A DNA stretch of 64,000 nt from Prosthecobacter debontii (GCA_945860295.1 CAMAQH010000012.1:1-64000); one strand, 5' to 3'; shown: positions 16,807-25,240, counted from the first letter of the stretch. The notes: generated by a model from the sequence alone, not told the origin. Translations and numbers: made by a program.

Positions 16807-17418
16807 ATGCCGACCGAACTCACCTGGGACATGCAGCTTAACGGAAGCGCCCTTTCATGGGACTCCGCAGATGCAGCCCTGACGTGGGACGGCTCGGTGA
16901 CTAACCACATACCTAACAAACCTATGGCCTCAGACAATCGCATCTCGCTTGAAATCACACCGGCCAAAAAGGCCGCGATCGTGGCAGCCGTCATGGCTCT
17001 GAAGACGGAGCTTCAGGGCATCACCATCAACCTCACCCTGGAGGAGCGCCAGAGCCTGCCCAAGGTGGCGGACAAGACGCTGGCCTTCGATGAAAAGTGC
17101 AAGGCCTACATGGCCAGCCGCGCAGATCTGGTGCCGAGCTTTCTCGACACCGCAGAACTGGCGAAGGACCGCAAGCTCGTGGACGACCTGCTCCCCTGCC
17201 TGCGTGAGATCGCCCCGATCTGTGAAGGCCTGGAAGACACCATCTCCCTGGCCTACACCGACATCTATGTGGCCGACCTGGCCTTTTACCAAAACGTCAA
17301 GCAGGCCGCCAAACGCGGCATCTCCGGCACAGACACGATCTACGATGACCTCAAAGAGCGCTTCCCCGGCCGCCCGAAAGCGGAGCCCGCGCCGCCGCCT
17401 GAACCTCCGACTCCCTGA
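16807..17418 (+). CDS. Hypothetical LTWD-repeat protein
   Basis: 203 aa, no signal peptide. The N-terminus carries three short W-D motifs (LTWDM, LSWDS, LTWDG), followed by a largely helical body (about residues 45-190) and a Pro/Glu-rich tail (PKAEPAPPPEPPTP). I recognise no enzymatic family; the type resembles uncharacterised proteins of Verrucomicrobia. It lies 600 bp upstream of a collagen-like gene on the same strand, across an unusual spacer with hairpins. A structural or surface function is possible but not shown. Confidence 0.7.
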   Translation: MPTELTWDMQLNGSALSWDSADAALTWDGSVTNHIPNKPMASDNRISLEITPAKKAAIVAAVMALKTELQGITINLTLEERQSLPKVADKTLAFDEKCKAYMASRADLVPSFLDTAELAKDRKLVDDLLPCLREIAPICEGLEDTISLAYTDIYVADLAFYQNVKQAAKRGISGTDTIYDDLKERFPGRPKAEPAPPPEPPTP

Positions 17419-18018
17419 TTTCGTCGAATCCCCATAAAAGCCGACGCTTTCCAGGTGAAAAAGCTCCCCGCCGGGACATTGAAAGTCCCGGCGGCCTACC
17501 AAGCCCGAGGTTTGAGGCAGAAAGAGCGAGGTCCGAGCACGATGCATCTCCCGCAGAGGGGGAAAAAGCTCGGTCCGCAGGACTTAAAGGTAGGTCGCTG
17601 GAACCAAATCTCCCGTCCGCAACCCATGAAGTATGCCTGACCGATTTAAATCTCCCTGTTTCGGATTTAAAAGTCAGGTGAACCCACCCTGAAAGTCCCG
17701 CCAACCTCCGGCCACCTGCCTCAGACCTCGGGCTTTCTCCCTCCGACCGAGAAAGTCGAACCTCCGACCGACCTCTTTCTCCCGACGACCTCGCACTTGG
17801 TCCTGCAACCCCCGGACGCCGAACCTCGGGCCGAGCTTTAACTCTCGACGACCTCGCCACGCGAGGGTCTGCCGAACCAGCAACTCCCGCTGACCAAGAA
17901 AAAAGTCCCGCCAGACACCAAGCACCCGGCAGGCTCACGCCAGCCGCTACCAAACCACCGCCAACCACCGTCAACGCTCGCGCAGCGAGCCTCAACCACC
18001 GTCAACCATCACCGAGCC
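17419..18018. other. Low-complexity 600-bp spacer with hairpins and direct repeats, no clear gene
   Basis: No convincing gene is seen; a 62-codon GTG frame at 17455-17640 lacks homology. The sequence is C-rich and built from recurring words (CGACCTC, AAAGTCCCG, CCTCCGACC). It contains a 10-bp perfect inverted repeat CCGCCGGGAC/GTCCCGGCGG (17468-17494). It also contains a 15-bp palindrome GCTCGC-GCA-GCGAGC (17976-17990) flanked by two copies of CAACCACCGTCAAC (17962-17975 and 17993-18006). Confidence 0.6.
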
Positions 18019-18813
18019 ATGCCCTTTGACCCATCCCTTCCCGCCACGAATTCGCCGCTGCAATCGCAGGTGGTGCGTGATCAACTGCAAGCGCTGTTCA
18101 ACCTCATCAACAACATCGTCACCGTCACCGCTGCGCAGGTGGATGGTGTCACGACTCTACTGCCCGGTGAGGCGGCGAGCGCGGGCCTGACAGTGACCGG
18201 TGACACCCTGCACTTCACCTTCGGGATCCCGCGTGGTGATGAGGGGGTGCAGGGGCAAAATGGTGCCGACGGTGCCAACGGCACGAACGGCGCTGATGGT
18301 GCCGTGGGACCTCCGGGGCCACCCTTTGCCCAAGCTGTGGTGGATGCGGTAAACACGCTCAATCCCGGTGACCCTGCCACCGTGAGCGTGACTTTTGACG
18401 GGGTGAATGTGCACTTCAGTTACGGCATCCCGCGTGGGAATAATGGTGTCGATGGCACCGATGGTGCCATTGGCCCGCAAGGACCACCCTTTGCCCAGGC
18501 CGTGATCGACAGCGTGAACACCCTGCCACCCGGAACCCCTGCCACGGTGGGCGTGAGCTTTGATGGCAGCAACGTGCACTTTGTCTTCAGCATCCCTGAA
18601 GGAGCCAGTGGCGGTGAAGGCCCGCAGGGCGACCAAGGCCCGCCCGGTGAGGTGACCAATGCCGCCCTAGCCGGTGCGATAAGCAGCACCAGCAGTAACT
18701 CGAATGCGGTGCCGACCTTGGACACGCCTTTTGTGAATGATCCGCCCACACTCGCGGACATGGAGGTGATGCGCGTGAAGATGAATGAGCTGATCACCGC
18801 GCTGCGGCGATAA
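18019..18813 (+). CDS. Collagen-like (Gly-X-Y) repeat protein
   Basis: 264 aa without a signal peptide. It has three modules, each a short beta-rich unit (VDGVTTLLPGEAASAGLTVT; AVVDAVNTLNPGDPATVSVT; AVIDSVNTLPPGTPATVGVS) ending in HFxFGIP or HFSYGIP, then a Gly-X-Y stretch such as GADGANGTNGADG, GPPGPP and GPQGDQGPPG. This alternation of globular unit and short triple helix resembles phage tail-fibre and spore-surface proteins. The C-terminus (about 225-264) is a predicted helix. It may be a trimeric fibre protein; export route and role are unknown. Confidence 0.75.
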   Translation: MPFDPSLPATNSPLQSQVVRDQLQALFNLINNIVTVTAAQVDGVTTLLPGEAASAGLTVTGDTLHFTFGIPRGDEGVQGQNGADGANGTNGADGAVGPPGPPFAQAVVDAVNTLNPGDPATVSVTFDGVNVHFSYGIPRGNNGVDGTDGAIGPQGPPFAQAVIDSVNTLPPGTPATVGVSFDGSNVHFVFSIPEGASGGEGPQGDQGPPGEVTNAALAGAISSTSSNSNAVPTLDTPFVNDPPTLADMEVMRVKMNELITALRR

Positions 18814-18982
18814 CGGAGCGCGAGTATCCTACTCGCCTAGCTTTCCCAACGCAGCGAAGGCCACCAAGCCTGATACTTCACCCACCACCTCCGCCCACGA
18901 ATCCCAGGCTCGTCGGCTGCGCCATACACGCGCTCCAAGGGCGCTGCGGCGGTGATGTAAAACTCGCGCTACAGCGTGGAGC

Positions 18983-19039
18983 AAGGAGTGATGGCATCCT
19001 GCCATCACAGGGGCTGATGGCTGGCAGCCATCACTCCTT
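18983..19039. repeat. Long inverted repeat in the intergenic region
   Basis: AAGGAGTGATGGC (18983-18995) is matched by GCCATCACTCCTT (19027-19039); an inner GCCATCA/TGATGGC pair allows nested stems. It lies between the collagen-like gene and the convergent antiporter gene, where a bidirectional terminator or REP-like element would be expected. The rest of 18814-19195 shows no gene. Confidence 0.7.
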
Positions 19040-19195
19040 GGGAGGCGGGTCCGCCATCAGCCTTCAAAGAACGGCGCTTGGAGGACCAAGCGCCCCACCT
19101 TGATGCGCTGCTGCGGGGTAGCCGCGCCCGTCAGGACGTGGGCAGGGAAACCACCTGCTGGCGCAGGCGGCTACGCTGACTATCCCTCAGCTTTC

Positions 19196-20503
19196 TCACC
19201 GAACGACCAACCACCCGACAAGGACAAGAATGGGCACGAGGATCGGTAGGGCAAACTGCCAGATGTAGCGGAGGAAGTCGGGCGTGTGGACCTTGGATTT
19301 ATCGGCGATGGCTTTGACCATGAAGTTGGGGCCGTTGCCGATGTAGCTGCCAGCTCCGAAGAAGACGGCTCCGAGGGAGATGGCGAGCAGCAGATGCGGG
19401 TGCGTGGTGGCAAAGCTAAGGACATCGGCTGGGGAGTCCACGCTGAGGTGCTCGGCACCCATGGCGGCGGCGAGGAAGCTCAGGTAAGTGGGCGCGTTAT
19501 CGAGAAAGGCGGAGAGGCCGCCTGTGGCAAAGTAGTAGCCGATGGGGCTGCTGATTTGCACCGCCTGACCGCTCTGCAAGATGTGCAGCGCCGGGATCAT
19601 GGTGAGGAAGATGCCGATGAAGAGATAACCCACTTCTTTGACCGGACCGAAGTTGAAATCGTTGGCCTCATGGATCTCACGCTTCGCGGTGAAGTAGGAG
19701 CCAATGGCGGCAGCGATCATGACCAGGGCGGGCACGGAGAAGACGCCGCCGATGAGTGTTTCCTGCACGCTCTTCGGCAGGAAGACAGCAGCGAGCACGA
19801 GGCCGAGGAAGGCGAGGTTGGGCAGGCCGCGAATGTGGAAATGCTTATCTGCCGTTTCTTTATCACGCACCGGCTTCGGAGCGCGGAGGAAGTTGCGAGT
19901 ATCCAGGACAAAAAACACGCCGAGTAGCAGCGCGATGGTGAGGCACCAAGCGACTAAGCCATGCTGGAGCACCCACCAAAAGGGGACGCCGCGCAGGAAG
20001 CCGAGGAAGAGCGGTGGATCGCCGATGGGGGTGAGCGCGCCACCGCAATTGCTGACCACGAAGATGAAGAAAACGATGTGCTGACCAGTGATGCGGTATT
20101 TGTTCATCCGAATCCAGGGCCGGATCATGAGCATGGACGCGCCTGTAGTGCCGATGACGTTTGAGAGCACGGCACCGATGGCGAGGAAGACGGTGTTACG
20201 AAAGGGCGTGGCCTCACCTTTGACTCGAATATTGATGCCGCCAGAGATCACAAACAGGGAGCCGATGAGTGCCATGAAACTGACGTACTCATGCGCGGCA
20301 TGGACGAGTGGGTGCCAGTCATGCTGGACGCCGACATAGTAGCTAGCCGTAACCAGCCCGAGTCCGATGGCGATCTTCGGATAATGATGCTCCCAAAAAT
20401 GCGCGGCCAGCAGCGGCATGAGGGCGATGCACAGCAGCAGGGCGGCAAAGGGCAGCACCATCCAGTAAGATGGCAGAACGGCGGCAGCGGCGGCGAGAGT
20501 CAT
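19196..20503 (-). CDS. Sodium:proton antiporter, NhaD/CitMHS-like ion transporter
   Basis: 435 aa with about 11 hydrophobic segments. It belongs to the ion transporter superfamily: typical pieces are GSLFVISGGINIRVKGE (about 81-97), VVSNCGGALTPIGDPPLFLGFLRG (about 149-172) and, near the end, LGAVFFGAGSYIGNGPNFMVKAIA. This layout is that of the putative NhaD-like Na+/H+ antiporters often labelled citrate transporters. It probably exchanges Na+ for H+ in the inner membrane. The gene is downstream of the epimerase gene with a 3-bp gap, so the two are cotranscribed, although no functional link is apparent. Confidence 0.85.
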   Translation of the reverse strand: MTLAAAAAVLPSYWMVLPFAALLLCIALMPLLAAHFWEHHYPKIAIGLGLVTASYYVGVQHDWHPLVHAAHEYVSFMALIGSLFVISGGINIRVKGEATPFRNTVFLAIGAVLSNVIGTTGASMLMIRPWIRMNKYRITGQHIVFFIFVVSNCGGALTPIGDPPLFLGFLRGVPFWWVLQHGLVAWCLTIALLLGVFFVLDTRNFLRAPKPVRDKETADKHFHIRGLPNLAFLGLVLAAVFLPKSVQETLIGGVFSVPALVMIAAAIGSYFTAKREIHEANDFNFGPVKEVGYLFIGIFLTMIPALHILQSGQAVQISSPIGYYFATGGLSAFLDNAPTYLSFLAAAMGAEHLSVDSPADVLSFATTHPHLLLAISLGAVFFGAGSYIGNGPNFMVKAIADKSKVHTPDFLRYIWQFALPILVPILVLVGWLVVR

Positions 20504-20506
20504 GGC

Positions 20507-21469
20507 TTAACGATAGAAGTCGAGTGTGTGCCGCAACCCTGTCTGCCAAGACACCTGCGGATCGAACCCAAGATCACGACGAGAGGCGGTGAGATCGGCA
20601 GCGGAGTCTTTGATATCGCCACTCCGTGCGGGCTGATGCGTGGGCTTGAGCGACTGGCCGGTGAGGTGATTCAGCTCATTCACCAGATCCAGCAGGGTGA
20701 CACTGACACCGCCAGCAACATTGAAGACTCGCCCGGCGACGTTTGCCGCAGGCTGCTCGGCGGCGAGGAGATTCGCGGCGACGACGTTGTCGATGTAAGC
20801 AAAGTCGCGCGATTGCAGACCATCACCAAAGATGGTTGGGGCATCGCCCTTGAGCATCATCGTGCAGAATTTGGCAATGACGCCGGAGTAGGCCGAGGTG
20901 AAGGACTGGCGTGGGCCGAAGACATTGAAGTAACGCAGCGCCACGGTTTCCAGGCCATAGAGCTGATGGAAGATCTGGCCGTAGCGCTCGCTGCCATACT
21001 TCTGCAAACCGTAGGGCGTGAGTGGCAGGACAGGATCGGATTCCTGTTTCAGTGGGGCTTCGCTATCGCCATAGATCGCGGCGGATGAGGCAAACATGAA
21101 GCGCTTCACTTTGGCATCGCGCGCGGCGACGAGAAGTTTTATTGAAGCTTCGAGATTGATGGCATTGCTTTCCACCGGCTGAGCGACGGACTGTGGCACG
21201 GAGGCGATGGCGGCTTCATGGAAGACCCAGTCGCAGCCCGCAACGAGCTTGGTGATCAATGAGGTGTCGCAGATGCAGCCCTGGACGAACTCGACCTGAT
21301 CCCCCTGCCCTGACCAAGCGAGATTGGCCGTGGCATCACCCGTGCTGAGGTCGTCGAGCACGATGACTTTGGCCCCGCGCGCGCAGAGTGCCTGTGCGAT
21401 GTGGGAACCGATGAATCCGGCACCGCCGGTGACGAGGGCTTTGATCTCCAAAGAGGACGAGGTGGACAT
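20507..21469 (-). CDS. NAD-dependent sugar epimerase/dehydratase (extended SDR)
   Basis: 320 aa from the ATG at 21469; a more upstream ATG at 21508 would add a non-homologous 13 residues. The Rossmann motif is VTGGAGFIGSH, the catalytic pair is Y-GLQ-K (in TPYGLQKYGSE) and the serine lies in FASSAAIYGDS. The sequence RYFNVFGPRQ and QSRDFAYIDNVV match UDP-glucose 4-epimerase-type enzymes, especially WbpP/GalE-like C4-epimerases of UDP-hexoses. It converts UDP-sugars for cell surface polysaccharide. It overlaps no gene upstream; the divergent NlpC/P60 gene starts 90 bp away. Confidence 0.88.
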   Translation of the reverse strand: MSTSSSLEIKALVTGGAGFIGSHIAQALCARGAKVIVLDDLSTGDATANLAWSGQGDQVEFVQGCICDTSLITKLVAGCDWVFHEAAIASVPQSVAQPVESNAINLEASIKLLVAARDAKVKRFMFASSAAIYGDSEAPLKQESDPVLPLTPYGLQKYGSERYGQIFHQLYGLETVALRYFNVFGPRQSFTSAYSGVIAKFCTMMLKGDAPTIFGDGLQSRDFAYIDNVVAANLLAAEQPAANVAGRVFNVAGGVSVTLLDLVNELNHLTGQSLKPTHQPARSGDIKDSAADLTASRRDLGFDPQVSWQTGLRHTLDFYR

Positions 21470-21559
21470 GAGAGACGTCACCAAGCCGCAAGGTGCGAAA
21501 GCTGGCAACTGGGGAGAGATGAGAGATGCATTTTAGCAAGCCTGCGCCATGCTCTGAGC

Positions 21560-22237
21560 ATGATCAAAGCGCTCATGATTGTTTGCCTCTTGTCTGCGAC
21601 TGCATGGGCTGAGGAAGAGGTGCGTAAACCGGCGGCAGTGAGTTCGATGGAGGTCGGAGAACTAGCTGAGTACGCTCAGGCACCGGAGTCCGTGCAAAAA
21701 CTGATCCGCGAAGCGCTGGCAATGACGCGGCTGAAACTGACCTACACCTTTGCGTCATCAGACCCGGAAGCAGGCGGCATGGACTGCTCGGGGACCATTT
21801 ACCATCTACTGAAGCAAGCGGGCCATGCGGACACGCCGAGGCAATCTGATGAGATGTGCGGCTGGGTGCAGGAGAAGAGCACGCTGCACAAGATCGAGAA
21901 GGCGGACTCACTGGCACATGCGGAGTTTGTGAATCTGAAGCCGGGTGATCTGCTGTTTTGGTCAGGCACTTATGAGGCAACGACACGCAAGATCCCAGTG
22001 ACGCATGTGATGCTTTATCTCGGCAAACATTTTAAGACAGGAAAGCCGGTCATCTTCGGAGCCAGCGATGGCCGCAGCTACGAAGGCCAAAAGCGCACGG
22101 GCGTGAGTGTGTTTGATTTTGTGCTGCCAAAGCCGGGCGGAAAGACCCGCTTCTATGGCTATGGAAGCGTGCCGGTGATCATCACTTCACCAGCGTCTTC
22201 CCCGCCCGTATCCAGGCGTCGAGTCCTCCGGCCATGA
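21560..22237 (+). CDS. Secreted NlpC/P60-family (C40) cysteine peptidase
   Basis: 225 aa from the ATG at 21560; a much longer frame upstream overlaps the epimerase and is not native. A signal peptide (MIKALMIVCLLSATAWA) leads to the periplasm. The catalytic Cys is C76 in GGMDCSGTI and the catalytic His is H149 in VTHVMLYLG, so a papain-like cell wall hydrolase cleaving peptidoglycan peptides is likely. The last roughly 15 residues (SPASSPPVSRRRVLRP) run antisense over the rhodanese gene by 56 bp and look like readthrough past a lost stop. Confidence 0.87.
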   Translation: MIKALMIVCLLSATAWAEEEVRKPAAVSSMEVGELAEYAQAPESVQKLIREALAMTRLKLTYTFASSDPEAGGMDCSGTIYHLLKQAGHADTPRQSDEMCGWVQEKSTLHKIEKADSLAHAEFVNLKPGDLLFWSGTYEATTRKIPVTHVMLYLGKHFKTGKPVIFGASDGRSYEGQKRTGVSVFDFVLPKPGGKTRFYGYGSVPVIITSPASSPPVSRRRVLRP

Positions 22238-22616
22238 GCGAAAAGCGCGTGAAACCTTTGGCTGCCATGGCCGAAGCCGCGAGCTGAGAGCGACCACCGA
22301 TGGCGCAGTAAAAAAGATACGATTTGCTTGGATCGAGTTTGGCGATGCTCTCCGCGAAGAGCTTGCTGTTGAGATAGTCGATGTGCTGCGAACCCGCGAT
22401 GATGCCTTCTGCTTTGAGTTCCCAATCTTCACGAAGATCGACGATCACGAGATCAGGCGTGCTTTGAATCAATGCGGCGCTCTGCTCTGGAGTGAGTTGC
22501 TGCACGGAAGCAGGCAGATTCACCGGCGGTGGCTAGGTGGCCAAATGCGGCAAGGTAGCGGGGCGACACGCACAAAGCAGTGACAGAAGAAGAAGCGTGA
22601 TGGAGCGGCTGCGCAT
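22182..22616 (-). pseudogene. Rhodanese-like lipoprotein with an in-frame stop codon after the signal peptide
   Basis: From the ATG at 22616 the frame reads MRSRSITLLLLSLLCACRPA, a lipoprotein signal with a C-A-C lipobox, and at codon 28 meets TAG (22535-22533). After CCA-CCG-CCG the same frame continues as the rhodanese domain (GTG at 22523, 113 aa) with VDLREDWELKAEG and active-site Cys73 in YCAIGGRSQ. The ATG lies 3 bp after the stop of the double ModA-like gene, which argues that this was the original start. Either the gene is broken (the GTG may still give a cytoplasmic single-domain rhodanese), the stop is a sequencing error, or it is read through. Sulfur-transfer activity is plausible for the domain. 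Confidence 0.75.
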
Positions 22617-22619
22617 GGC

Positions 22620-24146
22620 TCATTTCTGCCTTAGGTAATCTGGAATCTCAAGCTTGCTGCTCTTCACTGGCACAGAATCGCCACGCCAAACGAAGCCGGC
22701 TTTCTCAAAGCTCTCTTTGTGTGCGCGCAGATAAGCAAGCAAGCGGCGACCAAGCTCGCGGTTCGGTGAGTTCACACGCACGGCAAAGGGCTGCACGGCT
22801 TTTGCTTTATCAGCAGGAAGCGGGATGGCATCGAAGTGCTCGGCCTGCTTTTGAATGTTGGTGCGATAAACGACAGCGGCATCGAGCGAGCCAGTGCGGA
22901 GTTGATTGACCAGGAAATCGCCCGTGGGCACTTGGCTGGAGGCGTTTTTGCTGACACTATCGAAGATATTCATCGACCTCAAAATGCCCGCCGTCATGAA
23001 GCCAAGCGTGGATTGCTCCGCATTGCAAAGCCCAACCCGCAGACCCGGCATGGCGAGATCAGCGAGTGTTTTGATGCCCTTTGGATTGCCCTTTGGCACG
23101 GCGATGATGATCTCCGCCTCGGTCAGAAGTACCGCTTCCGGGAAGTGCTCGGCCACGGGCGGGACGAAGCAGACATCGCAAGCATAATACACGTCAGGGA
23201 ACTTGGGGTTCGTCGAGTCCTTCATCGTCTTCATGGCGGCACAGAGGATGCCGCAGCCATTGAAGACGGTGGTGACGCTGATGCCTTCGCGATTGGCAAA
23301 GTCCTGCACGAGACCTTCGATGGCAGGACGATTCACGCCGCCGCTGTAGAGAAAGAGTTCAGGCTTCGCGGCCCATTTATCCCCGCCCGCAGGCTGGAAG
23401 CCGAGCTTCTGGAAGAGCACTCCGCCCTTCTCTGGAGCGGCAAGGTAGCGCGCGAATTTCAAGGCATCGACCGAGGACTTGGCAGACTTCAACACGGCGG
23501 CGCTGGCTTTCTCCGCATGGCTGGAAAGCTCGGGCAGTGTGACGACTTCGAGCCCGTCAAACTGTGGCACGGTGCTGTCCCAAACAAGCGCGGCATCACT
23601 GGCTCCGATTTTCACATCGGCAGCGATTTCGGTGACGGTAGGCTTCATCACAGCGGCTTTCTTCGCCAGCATGTCCCAGCGTGCTCCGAGGATCTTTTGG
23701 GCCACTTTGCCAATGCTTGCCGCCTCAGGATTCGGCAGCGCGAGCTTGATGTCTGCCTTCTCCAAATCCGCCAGCGTGGCAATGTGCTTGGGGTTGCCTT
23801 TGGCCACAGCGATGACGGGATGCTGCAAAGCGAGAGGCAGCACTTCGCGGATGACATCTAGCTTAGTGGCATCACCCAGCGAGCCGTCATCAGCGGCGAT
23901 GAAGAGATCGCCTTTACCAGCAATTCGAAGCTGCGAAAGCAGTGTGCCCGTGCCGCCAAATTGCAGCTCGATCTGCGTGCCAAATTCCTTTTGGTACTTT
24001 GCCGCGGCGGCTTCAATAGGCTTCTTCAAACCTGCCGCACAATAGACAGTCAGAGCTGAGTTAGTACCTGAAGGCTGACGCAAGGCGATAACCAAGAGTG
24101 CTACGGCAGCAGCGCCGAGCAGAAGAGCGATGATTTTACGAATCAT
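22620..24146 (-). CDS. Tandem double ModA-like extracellular solute-binding protein
   Basis: 508 aa. After a membrane-anchor or signal segment (residues 3-22) there are two ModA/type 2 periplasmic binding domains in one chain: about 31-255 (LTVYCAAGLKKPIEAAAAKY...GGTGTLLSQL, FIAADDGSL) and about 263-495 (ELFLYSGGVNRPAIEGLV...FNGCGILCAAM). The second half carries a pair of cysteine motifs, C298-GIL-C302 and C323-DV-C326, that are absent from ModA; they could bind a metal or form disulfides. It overlaps the upstream gene by 4 bp and is 3 bp from the rhodanese gene. No ModBC transporter is adjacent, so it may not serve uptake. Confidence 0.8.
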   Translation of the reverse strand: MIRKIIALLLGAAAVALLVIALRQPSGTNSALTVYCAAGLKKPIEAAAAKYQKEFGTQIELQFGGTGTLLSQLRIAGKGDLFIAADDGSLGDATKLDVIREVLPLALQHPVIAVAKGNPKHIATLADLEKADIKLALPNPEAASIGKVAQKILGARWDMLAKKAAVMKPTVTEIAADVKIGASDAALVWDSTVPQFDGLEVVTLPELSSHAEKASAAVLKSAKSSVDALKFARYLAAPEKGGVLFQKLGFQPAGGDKWAAKPELFLYSGGVNRPAIEGLVQDFANREGISVTTVFNGCGILCAAMKTMKDSTNPKFPDVYYACDVCFVPPVAEHFPEAVLLTEAEIIIAVPKGNPKGIKTLADLAMPGLRVGLCNAEQSTLGFMTAGILRSMNIFDSVSKNASSQVPTGDFLVNQLRTGSLDAAVVYRTNIQKQAEHFDAIPLPADKAKAVQPFAVRVNSPNRELGRRLLAYLRAHKESFEKAGFVWRGDSVPVKSSKLEIPDYLRQK

Positions 24147-25165
24147 GGAGGAGATAAAGGTTTGGAACGAACACGCAGAAAGAAAAAGACAACAGACGCT
24201 AGAAACAGACCCGCGCTTGCGATCAAAAGAGGCTTCCGCTTTTCAGCAACGGAAACAACATCAGAGCGATGCGTGAGATCTGACACATCAACTTGAGTTT
24301 TGATGACCACTGCCTCTGGAGCGCTCGCCTGTGGTGACGCCACTGGCTTTCCTGCCGCCTCCAGTGCTTTCACCCAATCCACATTCAGCAGCAGATCCCA
24401 GCCAGGGTTTTCATTCTTAATGCGGCAGCCGCAACGGCCGACGAGGAACATGCAGGCATCTTCCAGTGATGCGTCATCCAGATCACTGAGCGGCCAAGCG
24501 CCGAGCACGCGGCCTTTACCAAACACGGCAGCGGCAAAGCTAGTCTTCGCAGGATCAATCAGGCCCTTGGGTCCAGCGAGCATGGAAATCAGCACCTTCT
24601 CAGCGGGATCATCACGACTCAGACGCAGCGTGGCAAACTTCAACCTCAGGGCCGGGCCAGGCCCGAGTTGGCTGTCGGGATCATTGGGATCTTGGATTGG
24701 CAGTGAGGCGACTTGCTCCAGAAACTTCAGCCGCTTCTCGATACGCTCGACAGCTACTTTGTCCTCAGGCGTGTCGCCTTCTACGATCACCCAGATGGCA
24801 GAATCTCCGGTGAGGATTTGCTCGATGATCTTCTTCCGCCCTGGCGAGTCGAGCAATGCCTCAAGCATGGCTTTGTCGAGCATGCCGGTCCATACAGGCT
24901 TGTCACTGTCGCGTGAGGAGTTCAGCACAGCAGTGACAGCATCTTTAGAGGTCGTGATGTCCAGATTCGCTTGTCCATTGGCACGCAGCGGGCGCAGAGT
25001 ATCCGTCAGCGCGCTGTCAGTAGATGCCGATGCTGGCAGCACGAGGTGAAATTTATCCGCCTCCCAGCGATCCAGCGCATAGCGGAAGACCGGGATCGTG
25101 CAGGCACAGGTTTCAGCATGAATGAAGGCGGTGGTGAGAAAGAGAAGCAGACAGGATCTTTGCAT
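24143..25165 (-). CDS. Membrane-anchored secreted protein of unknown function
   Basis: 340 aa from the ATG at 25165 (an upstream TTG-type extension is less likely). It has a signal peptide (about 1-17), two cysteines just after it (ETCACTIPVFRYALDRWEADKFHLVL), a long soluble region with no family I can name, and a C-terminal transmembrane helix (LLIASAGLFLASVVFFFLRV, about 310-330), so the bulk is periplasmic. A second cysteine pair (GRCGCRI) lies around residue 257. It is the first gene of a three-gene operon with the double ModA-like protein and the rhodanese. A role in redox-dependent or substrate-presenting work at the membrane is inferred only. Confidence 0.75.
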   Translation of the reverse strand: MQRSCLLLFLTTAFIHAETCACTIPVFRYALDRWEADKFHLVLPASASTDSALTDTLRPLRANGQANLDITTSKDAVTAVLNSSRDSDKPVWTGMLDKAMLEALLDSPGRKKIIEQILTGDSAIWVIVEGDTPEDKVAVERIEKRLKFLEQVASLPIQDPNDPDSQLGPGPALRLKFATLRLSRDDPAEKVLISMLAGPKGLIDPAKTSFAAAVFGKGRVLGAWPLSDLDDASLEDACMFLVGRCGCRIKNENPGWDLLLNVDWVKALEAAGKPVASPQASAPEAVVIKTQVDVSDLTHRSDVVSVAEKRKPLLIASAGLFLASVVFFFLRVRSKPLSPP

Positions 25166-25211
25166 AAGAGCGCATTCAACGATGCAGACTGTGATAAATT
25201 GCGTCAAAAAC

Positions 25212-25240
25212 TTGACCACCCATACTTATGCCCATATTTA
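25212..25240 (+). promoter_or_regulatory. Putative sigma70-type promoter of the second vapBC operon
   Basis: TTGACC (25212-25217), 17-bp spacer, TATTTA (25235-25240). The -10 box ends 9 bp before the ATG at 25250, so the leader would be only a few nucleotides. Confidence 0.45.

Noticed and set aside
20291-21088. Open frame of 265 codons antisense to the epimerase and antiporter genes
   Set aside because: It is the shadow of two well-conserved genes on the other strand and has no domain.
22836-23861. Open frame of 341 codons antisense to the double ModA-like gene
   Set aside because: Composition and lack of any motif show it is only an antisense frame of a high-GC gene.
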